Source: Prunus persica
Lineage: Eukaryota > Streptophyta > Magnoliopsida > Rosales > Rosaceae
Direction: 5' to 3'
Length of the DNA stretch: 64,000 nt
NCBI RefSeq assembly: GCF_000346465.2
Contig: NC_034010.1
Location: 17,495,574-17,559,573, forward strand
Of this stretch, positions 54,175-64,000 are shown in pieces. The stretch's first letter is position 1, and every line of letters begins with the position of its first letter. The position numbers and the translations under genes were made by a program. The notes beneath the pieces are model-generated. The model did not search any database. It was not told the origin of the DNA and saw nothing but the letters and a program-made list of their open reading frames with translations.

Positions 54175-57100
54175 CTACCAGATCTGAAACAACATAACAG
54201 AAGGCACATGTTGGATTTTGTAGAAATCCTCTCCTCCTTCCTGAAGCCTATCACAGAATGTAGAAGGCATCCGTTTAACGTGCAATTCCTTGAGGGTAGT
54301 AATATACTGAAGGCCATCTGGAACTGACGTCAAATCTATGCAGTGTTCAATGTGCAACCTGCTGAGACTAGACATGGCTCCATTCTCCATCCTCCACTCC
54401 TTCAGTTTACACAACTGACGGAGGGAAAGGAATTCGAGATGAGGAAAGCCTCCTGCTGAGCAAACAAGTGTTCTTGGAAAAGCCCTGATATGCACTGAAG
54501 TATAACCTTCGAGGAAAAGCATTCTTAACTTTGGCAGGTTTTCTAGTATTTCTATCTGGTCATCCTTGAGAAGAGTTTCAGAAAGCGATATCTTGGTGAG
54601 GTTCTGATAGTTCTTGAGCCCCTCTGGCAACTCTTTTATTGGCCCCTTTAATTGCAGCTTGAATATATGATGACAACTTAATGGCATCCTCACTAAAACT
54701 TCTTCATTATCAGATTGCACAGACAGAGACCTAAGACGGTTAAATGTAATGCTTGTTGACTTCAACATCTCCTCAAGATTTTTTAAGCTCTGTACTTCTA
54801 CGACCAGTTTTCTGAGGTAGCGTAATTCAGCAAGATCAATCAAATCACAATCCTTACTTGAAACATTGACTAGTGTTTGCAAATGGGGAAGAGTAGCCAA
54901 TCCCAGTTTACCTCTTACTCTGTTATAAGAAGCAGGTAAATATAAATGTTTCAATTGTTCCATGTCCCTAATCACATTTGGGATTCTCCTCACCAAGATA
55001 CGACAACGTATATCTAGAGTATGCAAACATACCAAATTTGCTATTGATGACCGCAATTTCTTTATTCTACTGTTCTTTAGACTCAAAAACCTTAAGTGGA
55101 CTAGATTCCCAATCGTACTTGGTAACTCTACTCCTCCTAGCATATCTTCAAACTTCAATACTCTAAGCAATTTAAAGTCCTCAAATATTGACCGCATTAC
55201 TCTTTTATTCCAGAAAAATTGTGTTGGGACAAAGTATAAAAGAGATCTGAGGTGACCATCTCTTTCATCTGTTGTGGGAACTAATTTGTCAACTTCTTTG
55301 TCCAAATAGATGGCAAGCTTTCGAACCTTACTGGTTGGGGCTGCCTTGGTTCCTGTGACTGCAGAAACATTGACAGTATGAAGAAAGCTCTGTTCTTTGG
55401 CCTTTAATACACACAAGTCTCGCATAAGATCATGGAGACGACAAGTTTTAACATTCTTAGTTGAACCGTATTTTCCAACTTGAACCATGCACCTATTCAC
55501 CAACTCAATTAAGCAGCTGTATGATACTTCTTCCATAATTTCTGTGGATGCTGATGATAGGCCTTCTGCCACCCACAATTTAGTCAATCTTTTCACTGGT
55601 ATCTCATAATCTTCAGGAAATAGGCCTAAATATAGAAAACAAAGTTTCAAGCGATACGGTAAGTCATCATAACTCAATGCCAACACCCATGATGTACCTT
55701 CATATTCTTGACCTTTATATTCTCGTTCAAGAATTGTACCTCTCCTTATATATGCATCAACATTCTCAAGCACCGTATTCCATTCCTCAACAGTGTCTTT
55801 TCTAGCTAAAAGTCCTGCAAGCACACTGATTGCTAATGGCAACCCTGCACAACGTTGAAGCATCTTCTTCCCTAGTTCTTCCTTCTTTGCATATGATTCA
55901 GAGTCTGCAAGTAAAAAAGAAGCAATAAAATAGCAAAGTTTATTAGATCAGCAATTATATATGCAGCACTATAAAACCAGAACATGACATTCTACGTAAT
56001 CAACATCCCCGTGCTATTACGATTGTGGCACTATAACTTTCTCGTGCTCCTTAACTAAGTAACACATTGGAAACAGTTTGAAGTCCGTAGAATGATATTT
56101 GAAATGGAGAAAATATATGATATAGAAAATAAAATGTATGCAGTGTAAACTGAGCATTAATGATCTCTATTAGGAATTGATAGGTAAATCTAAAGATAAA
56201 AGAGTGGGATTAAGAAAGTACTTGTATAATCCCTTCCAAAAAGTGCTATCTTCTCAAATAATTCCCAGCTTTCATCATCATTCAATGCATGAGGTTGGTA
56301 GAGGAAACCATTTTCGTCTACATGCGAGGCTACTTCCTTGTTGCGTGTGGTGAGTAATATTCGGCTCTTTGTTTCCTGGTTAATTGGAAATCCGGCTTTT
56401 AAAGTGTTCCAAGCATCACGGGTCCAAATGTCATCAAGCACAACCAAGCATTTCCTTTCTCTTTGGATGATACAAAGCTTCTCTGCTACTCTATCCTTCT
56501 TCATTTTTTCAATTTCTTCTCTTTGCTCATTGGTAGCGGAAGTAAGTTTAATTAAGATTTCTTCCAGAACATCAATTCCTTGACATTGTTGAGATATGCA
56601 CACCCAAGCAAAACAATCAAAACTTCGTCGAACTTTACTATGATGAAAAACCTGTTTTGCAATTGTGGTTTTCCCGGAACCGCCCATGCCCCATATAGAA
56701 ACAACTCGACTGCATTTTTCTTCATCCACTAATTGCGTAGCCAATATATTTACGCCGTCGTCTAACCCAACAACTTCGCGTTCAATAACATGGGGATAAG
56801 TTAGCCTCATCTCTTGTTGCCTCTCAAAAGAACCGCCACCTCCACCACTCCCCCTTGTTTCTCTTATATTATAACTTTGCAACTCAATCTCAATGCCGAA
56901 AGTTTGGTTGTAATCTTCTCAATTTCCCACCCTGTCTTGTAACGATGATATCCTTCTCTAAGATGCAAGCAAACCTTTTCAGAACAATCTTCAAACTTCC
57001 TTTCCTCCTGGAAGCCATTTTCAAGACAAAGGTTTCAATCACATCCTCCAAATCATAAGCAGCATCTCTAATGGTTGCAACCCAAATGCGTACTACTTCA

Positions 57101-57273
57101 TCCTCTCCTTGTCTGGCATCTGCGTCTTTCAGGTAGCCCAACATTAACTGTAGCTCAGTTTGCGCAACCTCAACTTGATCGCTGACTCCACCCAAAAAAT
57201 TCGCCTGCTGAATGATGTAGTCTACGAGGGGCTTGATCCCTTCTGCAACAATTGTAACAACAGCCTCAGCCAT
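54175..57273 (-). pseudogene. NLR6, frameshifted CC-NB-ARC-LRR
   Basis: The most diverged family member. Exon 1 runs 57273-56222 and exon 2 55904-54175, with the shared phase-1 intron. The coiled coil (YDLEDVIETFVLK) starts at the ATG at 57273. Two 1-bp losses are inferred: near 56950-56970 (frame moves to REGYH...GWEIEKITTK) and near 56880-56895 (frame moves to QSYNIRETRG). NB-ARC then reads well: GMGGSGKTTIAK, LVVLDDIW, RILLTTR; exon 2 is fully open with CAGLPLA, LKLCFLYLGLFPEDYE, LHDLMRDLC and LRRs. Joined exon length is 2782 nt, not a multiple of three, which agrees. As it stands it can give a CC-only protein of about 127 aa. Sequence error is the main alternative. Confidence 0.85.
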
Positions 57274-58521
57274 GATTTTCTCCAAAAGAAAACAATTAAA
57301 CCAGCTCCTTTTCTTTTTCTTTCTTGTTTTGCCTTCTCTTCTCTTTCTTTGGATTGATGAAATTAAATCTGCTTTCTTCCGCTTTATGTATGATGAAGTC
57401 CCTTCTACCCCTGGCAGATTCCCAAATTAACTTCTATAATTAAAGTCCCAATCTGATGACTCATATGAATCATCTACTCTTTTGTTTTATTGCATTACTA
57501 ATTAACGACTCTCTTTGTTAATTAGTTTCTTAGTCCTTTTTTGTTAAGATATTAAAGTACAACCATATTCAGATGTCATCCATATTAAAGTACAAACAAG
57601 AGCTACTCAATTTTACGTTGACTGAGTAAACTACTCAGAACTGGCAGGGCTTTTAAAAACTGAATATAAAACTTTAGTCAATTTGAACAAAAATTGTTTT
57701 ACAATTATTTATACACTCTCGTTCTAAATTGGATCGATTTCACCTCAAAATTATAGCCAAATCAATACGATATAATAGAGAAAACTGAATCAAACCAAAT
57801 GAATTTCAAATAGTTTGATTTGGTTTAATTTGGTTCGGCTAGTTTGGATCTAAGCCAATTCTCTTTCCTTTTACATTTTTTCAATATTGTTAGTCGAATT
57901 ACAACCAAAAAATTCACAACCGACTACATACTTTTTTCATTTTCTAAGGTGTCAAATCATCCTAAAATTCCACATGCCATAACTTCAAATTTAATAACTA
58001 ATATACCTACAATTCAAATATCAATAATTCAAAAGGTACATCCAACTTCAAATTCAACATCCATAATTATTATCAAATTAGAGTATTACACATGTAAAAT
58101 AAAATGTAAAAAAAATAAATATACAAGTATTCGTCCGGTTTGGTTTAGGTCAGTTTATAAAAGTTCAAAACCAAACCAAACCAAACCAAACTCATATACA
58201 GTCCAGTTCAATTTTTCAACCGTTTGACTTTATTTTATTAAAATCAAACCAAACTGATAGTTATGATTTGGATCAACTGGTCTCATCGGTTCGGCAGCAT
58301 TGATGTCCACCCATACCGTTCCATATCTCATCCGAACTCCATTTTGCTGAGCCACTGTGTAATTAAAATGAACAGACTTAATTTACTAAACAGACAATTC
58401 TAATACATGTAATAAATCCAATAGCATCTAACAGCTAGCGTTACTTCTCCACAACTATGCCATGATGTCATGAAATTTTGTGATTTCTCCCTTTCTAACA
58501 CTCTAAGAGAAAAAAAAAAAA
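57274..58521. other. NLR6 upstream DNA and degenerate repeat
   Basis: The first about 150 bp are NLR6 promoter-like. Around 57740-58310 there are many GGTTTGGTTT/AACCAAACC words, including (AAACC)n at about 58166-58192, and an end TCGGTTCGGCAGCATTGATGTCCACCC, the style of degenerate non-autonomous elements. Boundaries are not defined. No gene. Confidence 0.45.
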
Positions 58522-58543
58522 ATATATATATATATATATATAT
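58522..58543. repeat. (AT)n microsatellite
   Basis: Eleven AT units after a poly-A run. Confidence 0.85.
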
Positions 58544-59285
58544 TCAGCTGCCGTCCCTCAAAGAGATCGGTGGCCTCCATTTCTTCTCCTCCTCCCTTCC
58601 CTCCCTTCCTTACCATCCAAGACCTTTCCCTAGCTTCTTTTCTCAACCTCTGCACCTCACCCATCCATTCCAGCCTCTCTTTCTTGGAAGAGTTTGGTGG
58701 ATGCTTGGTTGTTTTGGTGATGACGTGATGATAGATCAGCTTCTATTTATTGTTGTGTGTTGCAATTTTTATTTGAAATGAGTAAATCAATTATTATTTT
58801 TAGTTTATTGGGTATTTGTAGTCTCTTCTTGTAGGTTTTACTTTTTGTAGTTGCAATCGTAGAGGGGGAGGGGGAGGGGGAGGGGGTTACTTGAGAACAC
58901 GACTACAAGTGAATGTCACTTTTCACTAGACAAGATCTACTGACACGGGAACAATTTTTTTTGGTTCTTATGGAAGTAAACTTTATTTAATGTTTAACCC
59001 AAAAATATTACTTTTTTTAGGAGGTATTTAGCCAATCACCAAGGTAATGATCGATGGTGGTGCAACAATCAATCTTCTACCACACAAACACAGAATGATG
59101 ACCAAGCTATAAAAACCGACTTCTGCTTTTGAGCTGAATTAATAAGAACCCAAATGTTGAACAGTATGGGTCGTTCACTATTTATGGTAAATGAACCTTA
59201 ATTTTCAATTTGATGAGAGCCCAAATACCAGGCAGGGTCTTGTGCACAGAATTAGGCCCAAACAGGAGGGCAATCTTCAATGTAA
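58544..59285. other. Intergenic DNA, no gene seen
   Basis: The left part is CT-rich and could be a leader of an unseen gene; a short plus-strand open frame there has no recognised domain. The G-rich tract at 58864-58886 is listed separately. Confidence 0.4.
58864..58886 (+). repeat. (GGGGGA)n G-quadruplex-type tract
   Basis: Four runs of five G separated by single A (58864-58868, 58870-58874, 58876-58880, 58882-58886), which fits the strictest G-quadruplex pattern with 1-nt loops. No other tract like it was noticed in the window. Confidence 0.85.
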
Positions 59286-59460
59286 GAGCAAGTCCAGCGG
59301 TAGAGGCTGGCCCAGGCAAAAGGCAAAAAGGAGCCCGAGTCCAGCTCCAGCGCAAGCAATCCAGCCCGGGCAAGCTGCGGGTCCCACGAGCCCGGGCAGG
59401 CCCAAGGGCGAAATCAGACTGGGCTCGAGCCCGAGTTGAGCTGACGTCAGCGCACTAAAA

Positions 59461-59518
59461 TCAAATTTTTTTACTGTTGGCGCGTGTAATACACGCGCCA
59501 ACGGTAAAAAAAATTTGA
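59461..59518. repeat. 27/28-bp hairpin
   Basis: The arms 59461-59487 and 59491-59518 pair with one mismatch and one 1-bp difference in the T/A run; the core is GTTGGCGCGTGT-AAT-ACACGCGCCAAC. Confidence 0.85.
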
Positions 59519-60113
59519 CTGAAGTGCGCTGACGTCGTCATGACGTCATCGATGATGTCAGCTCCAACGGCTACTGCCACGTGTCGTCACCGGGTGGCTC
59601 CGATTGGATTTTTTTCAGAAATCCTACGGTTCTCATTTTTTTGGCCAAAAAAATTTAAAAAAAATCCTAAAAAATCCGAAAAAATTCGAAAAAATTCTGA
59701 AATTTTTTTTAAAAAAATACCAAAAATGTATGTATTTTTTCCCTATAAATACCTAACCATTTTATCTACTTTCAACACCAAATCTTCATACAATTTCTTC
59801 TCCATACAATATTTTCTACTCTCCACTCACATAATTCATTTTCCACACCAAATCTCCATACAAACTCATCTCCTTCCAATATTTTTTACTCTCTACTCAT
59901 ATTTTTATTAATGAATATCCGAAAATTTTATCTGGAATAAGACACGTGGCAACCGAGATTCACATCCGAAAATCTTATCCGAAAATTTAATTAAAAAGAT
60001 TATCAAAATTAATGATTTAAAGTATAAAAAAATAGGAAATAAAGTACAATGAATAGTAATTGCCCTAGACTTGCCCTAGACTTTGCCCTTGTGGGTGGAA
60101 CCACAAATGGCAA

Positions 60114-60145
60114 GGCTGACACTATTCACGTGAATAGTGTCAGCC
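60114..60145. repeat. Perfect 32-bp palindrome centred on CACGTG
   Basis: GGCTGACACTATTCAC is followed directly by its reverse complement, with no spacer. The centre is a G-box (60127-60132). Confidence 0.92.
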
Positions 60146-60203
60146 CTTGCTTGCCCTAGCTTGCCCTTGCCTTAGACTTTGCCCTAAGGGGTGGAAGTTG
60201 CTC

Positions 60204-60866
60204 TAATGAAACAGAAAGATTATAGGAAGCTGCAAATTACAAACACAAGAAATAGAATACAACATGCTGTGATATATATAGTAGTAGTATTGGTTCACAC
60301 CATTTTATTGTGCATGCCAAAATAAAAGACCAACTCAGGCATCTTCTAATATGAGTATTGCTTCAACTATTGGGGAAGTGCTAGTGCCAGTGCCAGTTGA
60401 GATAGTTGACACGCAGCCACCTCAAGTCTCACTCTTGTATATGTGATTTGATTCAAACCATCATAGATTATGGGGATCCAACCAACATTACTCACATAGT
60501 GTTCAGCTGGTCGATTCTCGGTATACACCTACACAAGAAGAGATTGTTTTTGAAATTGTAAATGCTTCCGTGTCACTGATCTGAATAATTCGAAAATAAC
60601 ATGCTGAGTTTTTACCGGCAACCATATTGTTGCTCTACACCTCCAATAACGATCACACATGATTGAATAAACTATGGCGTAGACATCCCAACTAGAAACG
60701 GACCACAGAAGGTACTAACTTGGGCTATAGCCCAGGCGATTTTTTTTTTTCCAGCCCAAAATACATATAGCACAGCACATCACCAATTCAAAGTATATTT
60801 TTAAAAGCAAAACTCAATTATACCCTTTTTTATTTATTTAAATTGACCTTATTACATTCAATCATA
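60204..60866. other. Intergenic DNA, no gene seen
   Basis: AT-rich. No repeat, coding frame or RNA gene recognised. Confidence 0.45.
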
Positions 60867-61843
60867 TAGGGCTTGTCAATGGGCCCGGCCCAGATTTAAT
60901 GGGCTTGGGCCGGGTCAGGCCGGGTTTTAAAGAAGAGAGAGAAAATATCGGGCCGGCCGGGTTCTTTTAGAAAATTCAAAGCCCAAGCCTGACCCATGAG
61001 CTGGGCTTGAGAAAGCCCATCGGGCTGGGCCAGGCTAAGGCTAACGGGCCGGGCCTATATGGGCCCTACTTCATTAAAAAAAAATCATAAACTTAATCAT
61101 AAAGGCATTTTAGTCCAAATTTGAGATTAAACTCACTTAATTCCAATATTTTCACTTCAAATCAAATTCATAAAACACCCAATAAAGTCACACAACTTAT
61201 AAGATTTTCTACCAAAATAATAAAATCAAGTATTATTTTTTAGGTTATTACATAATTAGATCGTAATACGTTTTAAGAAATAATTTTAAAAAATAATAAG
61301 TATCAAAAAAATATTTTTTTAAAGGATGGTATGAATAAATATGCAAATATTTGGTAATGTGTTCAAGAAAAGCATGATTATATTTGGTAGTACGATTATG
61401 TTTTGTGATATGATTATATTTGGTGATGTGATATGTTGTTCATCTTATATATATGATTAGTGTGCTAATCATCAAATTATAATTGTTGGAGTAACAATTG
61501 ACACAAATTAATGTGCTAATCATCCAATTATAAATTGGGAAAAAGTAAATGAAATGAAACAAATTATATATGTGATTTAAGTGATATAATCATAAACCTA
61601 AACACTTATTTATACATAATTATATATGTATGTGGGCCTAACGGGCCGGGATTTTGTTGGGGGGGTCGGGCCGGGCTTTCTTAGGCTTAATCGGGTCGGA
61701 CTAGACTTCAGACACCCAAGCCCAAGCCTAGCTCGGCGGGGCCATCTCAAAGCCCATAACGGGCCGGGCCAGGCTTTTTTTTCGATGGGCAAGACGGGCC
61801 CACATTGGCCCATGAGCCCGCGGGCCAAATGATGAGGCCTACA
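60867..61843. mobile_element. GC-rich-ended inverted-repeat element
   Basis: The ends AGGGCTTGTCAATGGGCCCG (left) and, reversed, TAGGCCTCATCATTTGGCCC (right) are imperfect inverted repeats. Arms of about 200 bp are filled with GGGCCGGGC words around an AT-rich core. The flanks AATCATAT and AAGCATAT could be an 8-bp hAT-type target duplication with one mismatch. No transposase; open frames in the arms are artefacts. Confidence 0.5.
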
Positions 61844-62361
61844 AGCATATCATCTAAGGGTTCATGAATTGAGTCACCTACGCAAGTTGTATAGATTCTC
61901 CCCTGTAAATTGAACATTCTCCAAATTTAAACGTGCACAAAATTCACAATTTGATATCCCAACAGACAGAACGCACAATATAACAACATGCAATTCACAT
62001 AGACGGCCTCCGGCCTTCAAATAATCCGAAGTGAAACCACCAACAAACTCTAAACAATGCCAATAATGAATGCCCACTATAATCAATATAAAATAACTTC
62101 CCAAATATCCAACATACGAGGTTTTAACCTCCTAACCAATTCTCATCTCGTTTTCACCCAAATTTCAGGACCAACGACAAGGTCGGAACCAATCTCAATA
62201 AAACCACCCAAGTAAATTTTAGCCCGCGGCTGCACCTAGGCGCTACCCTAGGCTGCCTATGTACTCTTACTGAGGGATCAAGTCACACATAGTTCTTTCT
62301 ACAAACATGTCTTTCCCAATATAACATAACAATCCTTTACTCATCTCCCTGGTAATCACCA
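61844..62361. other. LTR-like debris
   Basis: The segment near 62220-62310 (GCCCGCGGCTGCACCTAGGC ... GATCAAGTCACACATAGTTC) resembles U5 parts of plant LTRs, but no LTR boundary, primer site or coding region was found. Confidence 0.3.
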
Positions 62362-62690
62362 AATCTCCCTATACGCCGGAACATCTAACGCCACATATGG
62401 GGTCTGTCAACAGGCCGGATAACCTACGTCACGTGTGACCTAACTATCACATAATCTCCCCCATACGCCGGAACATCCAACGTCACGTATGAGGTCTGTC
62501 CTCAGGCGGGATAACCTACGCCACGTGGGACCTAACAATCACAAAATCTCCCCATACGCCGGAACATCCAATACCACGTATGAGGTCTGTCAACACGCCG
62601 GATAACCTACGCCACGTGTGACCTAACCATCACATAATCTCCCTCATACGCCGGAACATCCAACACCACGTATGTAGTTTGTCAACACCA
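62362..62690. repeat. 91-bp minisatellite, 3.6 copies
   Basis: Units begin AATCTCCC(C)ATACGCCGGA at about 62362, 62453, 62545 and 62636 (periods 91, 92, 91). Each holds the CACGTATG- and CCACGTGTGACC-type words. Units differ by a few substitutions and the fourth is truncated. Confidence 0.92.
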
Positions 62691-63895
62691 CTATTCAAAA
62701 TGAGTCTTGGAATTTCGACATTGGGATGCTGCATATTAAGATATAGTATTGGAGGTATATATATATGTGACACACCTTGTACTAAATTTTACTTTGATTG
62801 GAGGAAAGTAGTTAGCTCTCTCTTGAAACCTTACCTTGATTCAGGGCTTCAATAACTTCTCTAGTGTAAATATCTAAACTCTAAAAACCTTAGTCGGTCT
62901 ATAATACATAAAGACCTAAGTAGAGGCATAAATCAAAAACTTTAGTCGAGGTACAATACATTAGCCCTCAATAGAAGCATAAACTAAAGACATATTTAGT
63001 CATATACTCATTCTTAGCACAAATAATATAGATAAATCCTACACCATTTAATTTATATAAACAAATTTAAAAAAACCCAAAATATGATAACTGGCTCTAT
63101 TGAATTTAATTTTGATTATTAAATTACTTGATGCCCTATTGAGTATTTTGGGTTTTTTTTATAAGGTTTTGGAGTTGGGTTTGTTTTAAGAAATCAATGA
63201 CAGTTTTGTAATTTAAAAGAAGTTAAAAGCTTTTATGTTATGTTTTAAATAGACTTTTGGTGTGTTTCTAAAGTCCATTTCATATGTGATTTCTTTTTTA
63301 TAATTTGGGCTCTTATATTGGGTATAACAGTGAATCTCCCTAAACTAAATCCTTCAGTCGAGGTAAGAAACATAAGCCCTCAATACCTGTCATTAGAGGT
63401 ATGAACTCAAGATAATCTTATTAGAAATACCAATCATCAATAAATGCATGAACTCAAAATAACCGCACTAAAAAACATACAAGATGTCAAAAGAGGCATA
63501 ACCTCCGCAAAGGCACAAGCCTTCAACAAAGGTATGAGTTTAAGGCTTCATTTGGATAGAGGGATTCTAAATCTAAGGATTTAGATAATGTTATAAGCAT
63601 AAATTGTAATAGTAGACAATTACAATTCATATATGCTAAGATTTGACATAACTATGTGTAATACATTTAGAATGAATTTGACTATATACAAAGAGTAACT
63701 TGCAATCTATGTATTTTCTTTATTTTCCATCTCGTTCAATTCTTGGCATACATAAACAATTTAACTTTATAATATCATCCAATACATAAGTATTACGTTT
63801 TACTTGTCAATTGAAAATGCCAAAAATCACACAACTTATGCTTCAACCCACAATTTTTTTTTTTTTTTGGGGTCTTAAGTATGCATCAAACCTCC
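62691..63895. other. AT-rich DNA with degenerate short repeats
   Basis: Phrases like TCGAGGTA...CATAAGCCCTCAATA recur loosely at about 62890-63000 and 63350-63540, separated by about 340 bp of unrelated AT-rich sequence that may be an insertion. GGCTTCATTTGGATAG at 63543 looks like a hAT-MITE end without a partner. No gene. Confidence 0.4.
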
Positions 63896-64000
63896 TTCCT
63901 CTGATATTCATATAATATTCCACCGCCGGTTAGCCGGTTAGGCCTAACCACAACTTCCTCTGATATTCATATAATATTCCACCGCCGCTTAGCCGGTTAG
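63896..64000. repeat. 59-bp tandem duplication at window end
   Basis: TTCCTCTGATATTCATATAA starts at 63896 and 63955. The two copies differ in CCGGTT/CGCTTAG near the end, and the second runs into the window edge. Confidence 0.85.

Larger units (their letters stand above)
59286..60203. mobile_element. Harbinger-style MITE with palindromes
   Basis: The ends are GAGCAAGTCCA (left) and, reversed from the right, GAGCAACTTCCA. Both are flanked by TAA (59283-59285 and 60204-60206), fitting the 3-bp TWA target duplication of PIF/Harbinger elements. About 918 bp, with no transposase. The left 150 bp is GC-rich (GCCCGGGC words), then come bZIP-like TGACGTCA words, a long hairpin (59461-59518) and a perfect palindrome (60114-60145). 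Open frames in it are composition artefacts. Confidence 0.55.

Noticed and set aside
57844..58227. Plus-strand open frame of 127 codons, Asn/Thr/Ile-rich
   Set aside because: AT-rich degenerate repeat; no homology recognised.
59191..59458. Overlapping open frames in a GC-rich stretch on both strands
   Set aside because: GC-rich end of the MITE lacks stop codons by composition; no domain and frames compete.
61610..61832. Open frames on both strands, Gly/Pro/Arg-rich
   Set aside because: Composition artefact of the GGGCCGGGC arm of an inverted-repeat element.
62362..62690. Possible CRISPR-like array
   Set aside because: The units repeat completely, without unique spacers, and the DNA is plant nuclear; it is a minisatellite.
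1..64000. tRNA, rRNA or snRNA genes
   Set aside because: No cloverleaf with a convincing B-box, and no rRNA or snRNA core words, were noticed; a covariance-model scan would be decisive.

Overview
This is plant nuclear DNA from a core eudicot, and Rosaceae (Prunus/Malus type) is my best guess from the style of the repeats; the sequence does not name the species. The evidence for a plant is a multi-exon 26S proteasome subunit gene with GT-AG introns, a cluster of CC-NB-ARC-LRR (CNL) resistance genes, three Ty1/copia retrotransposons and many small inverted-repeat elements. No bacterial, organellar or viral genome features were seen.

Layout. 1-1600: flank with a possible first exon of a divergent minus-strand gene. 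1598-8033: complete copia element (A1) with two identical 436-bp LTRs and a 5-bp target duplication. 8972-12974: intact RPN5 gene (11 coding exons, 442 aa), plus strand. 14.9-27.6 kb: a tandem duplicated block with an intact CNL gene (NLR1, 930 aa) and its broken sister (NLR2), plus LINE and DUF26 fragments. 27.6-30.6 kb: AT-rich DNA with a Helitron-like element nested in a MITE. 30.65-36.5 kb: a partial RPN5 copy (last exon and 3' flank) split by a second copia type (B). 37.3-38.4 kb: a hAT-like MITE. 38.7-45.3 kb: a second copy of the first copia family (A2), minus strand. 45.5-50.2 kb: intact CNL gene NLR3 (943 aa). 51.4-57.3 kb: an NLR relic with several deletions (NLR4), an NLR fragment (NLR5) and a frameshifted CNL (NLR6). 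57.3-64 kb: gene-poor repeats, including a G-quadruplex-type tract, a MITE with a perfect 32-bp palindrome, a GC-rich inverted-repeat element and a 91-bp minisatellite.

How the parts relate. All six NLR loci lie on the minus strand, share one intron position and phase, and descend from one gene by tandem duplication; two are intact. RPN5 is a housekeeping gene whose promoter side received a young copia insertion in the same orientation. The two family-A elements carry different lesions: A1 has a stop codon in the integrase region and A2 has lost the last cysteine of the Gag zinc knuckle. I found no clearly new biological system. The most notable points are the very young copia insertions next to RPN5 and NLR3, the shared gag/pol architecture with a non-coding spacer, and the nested and palindromic repeats.
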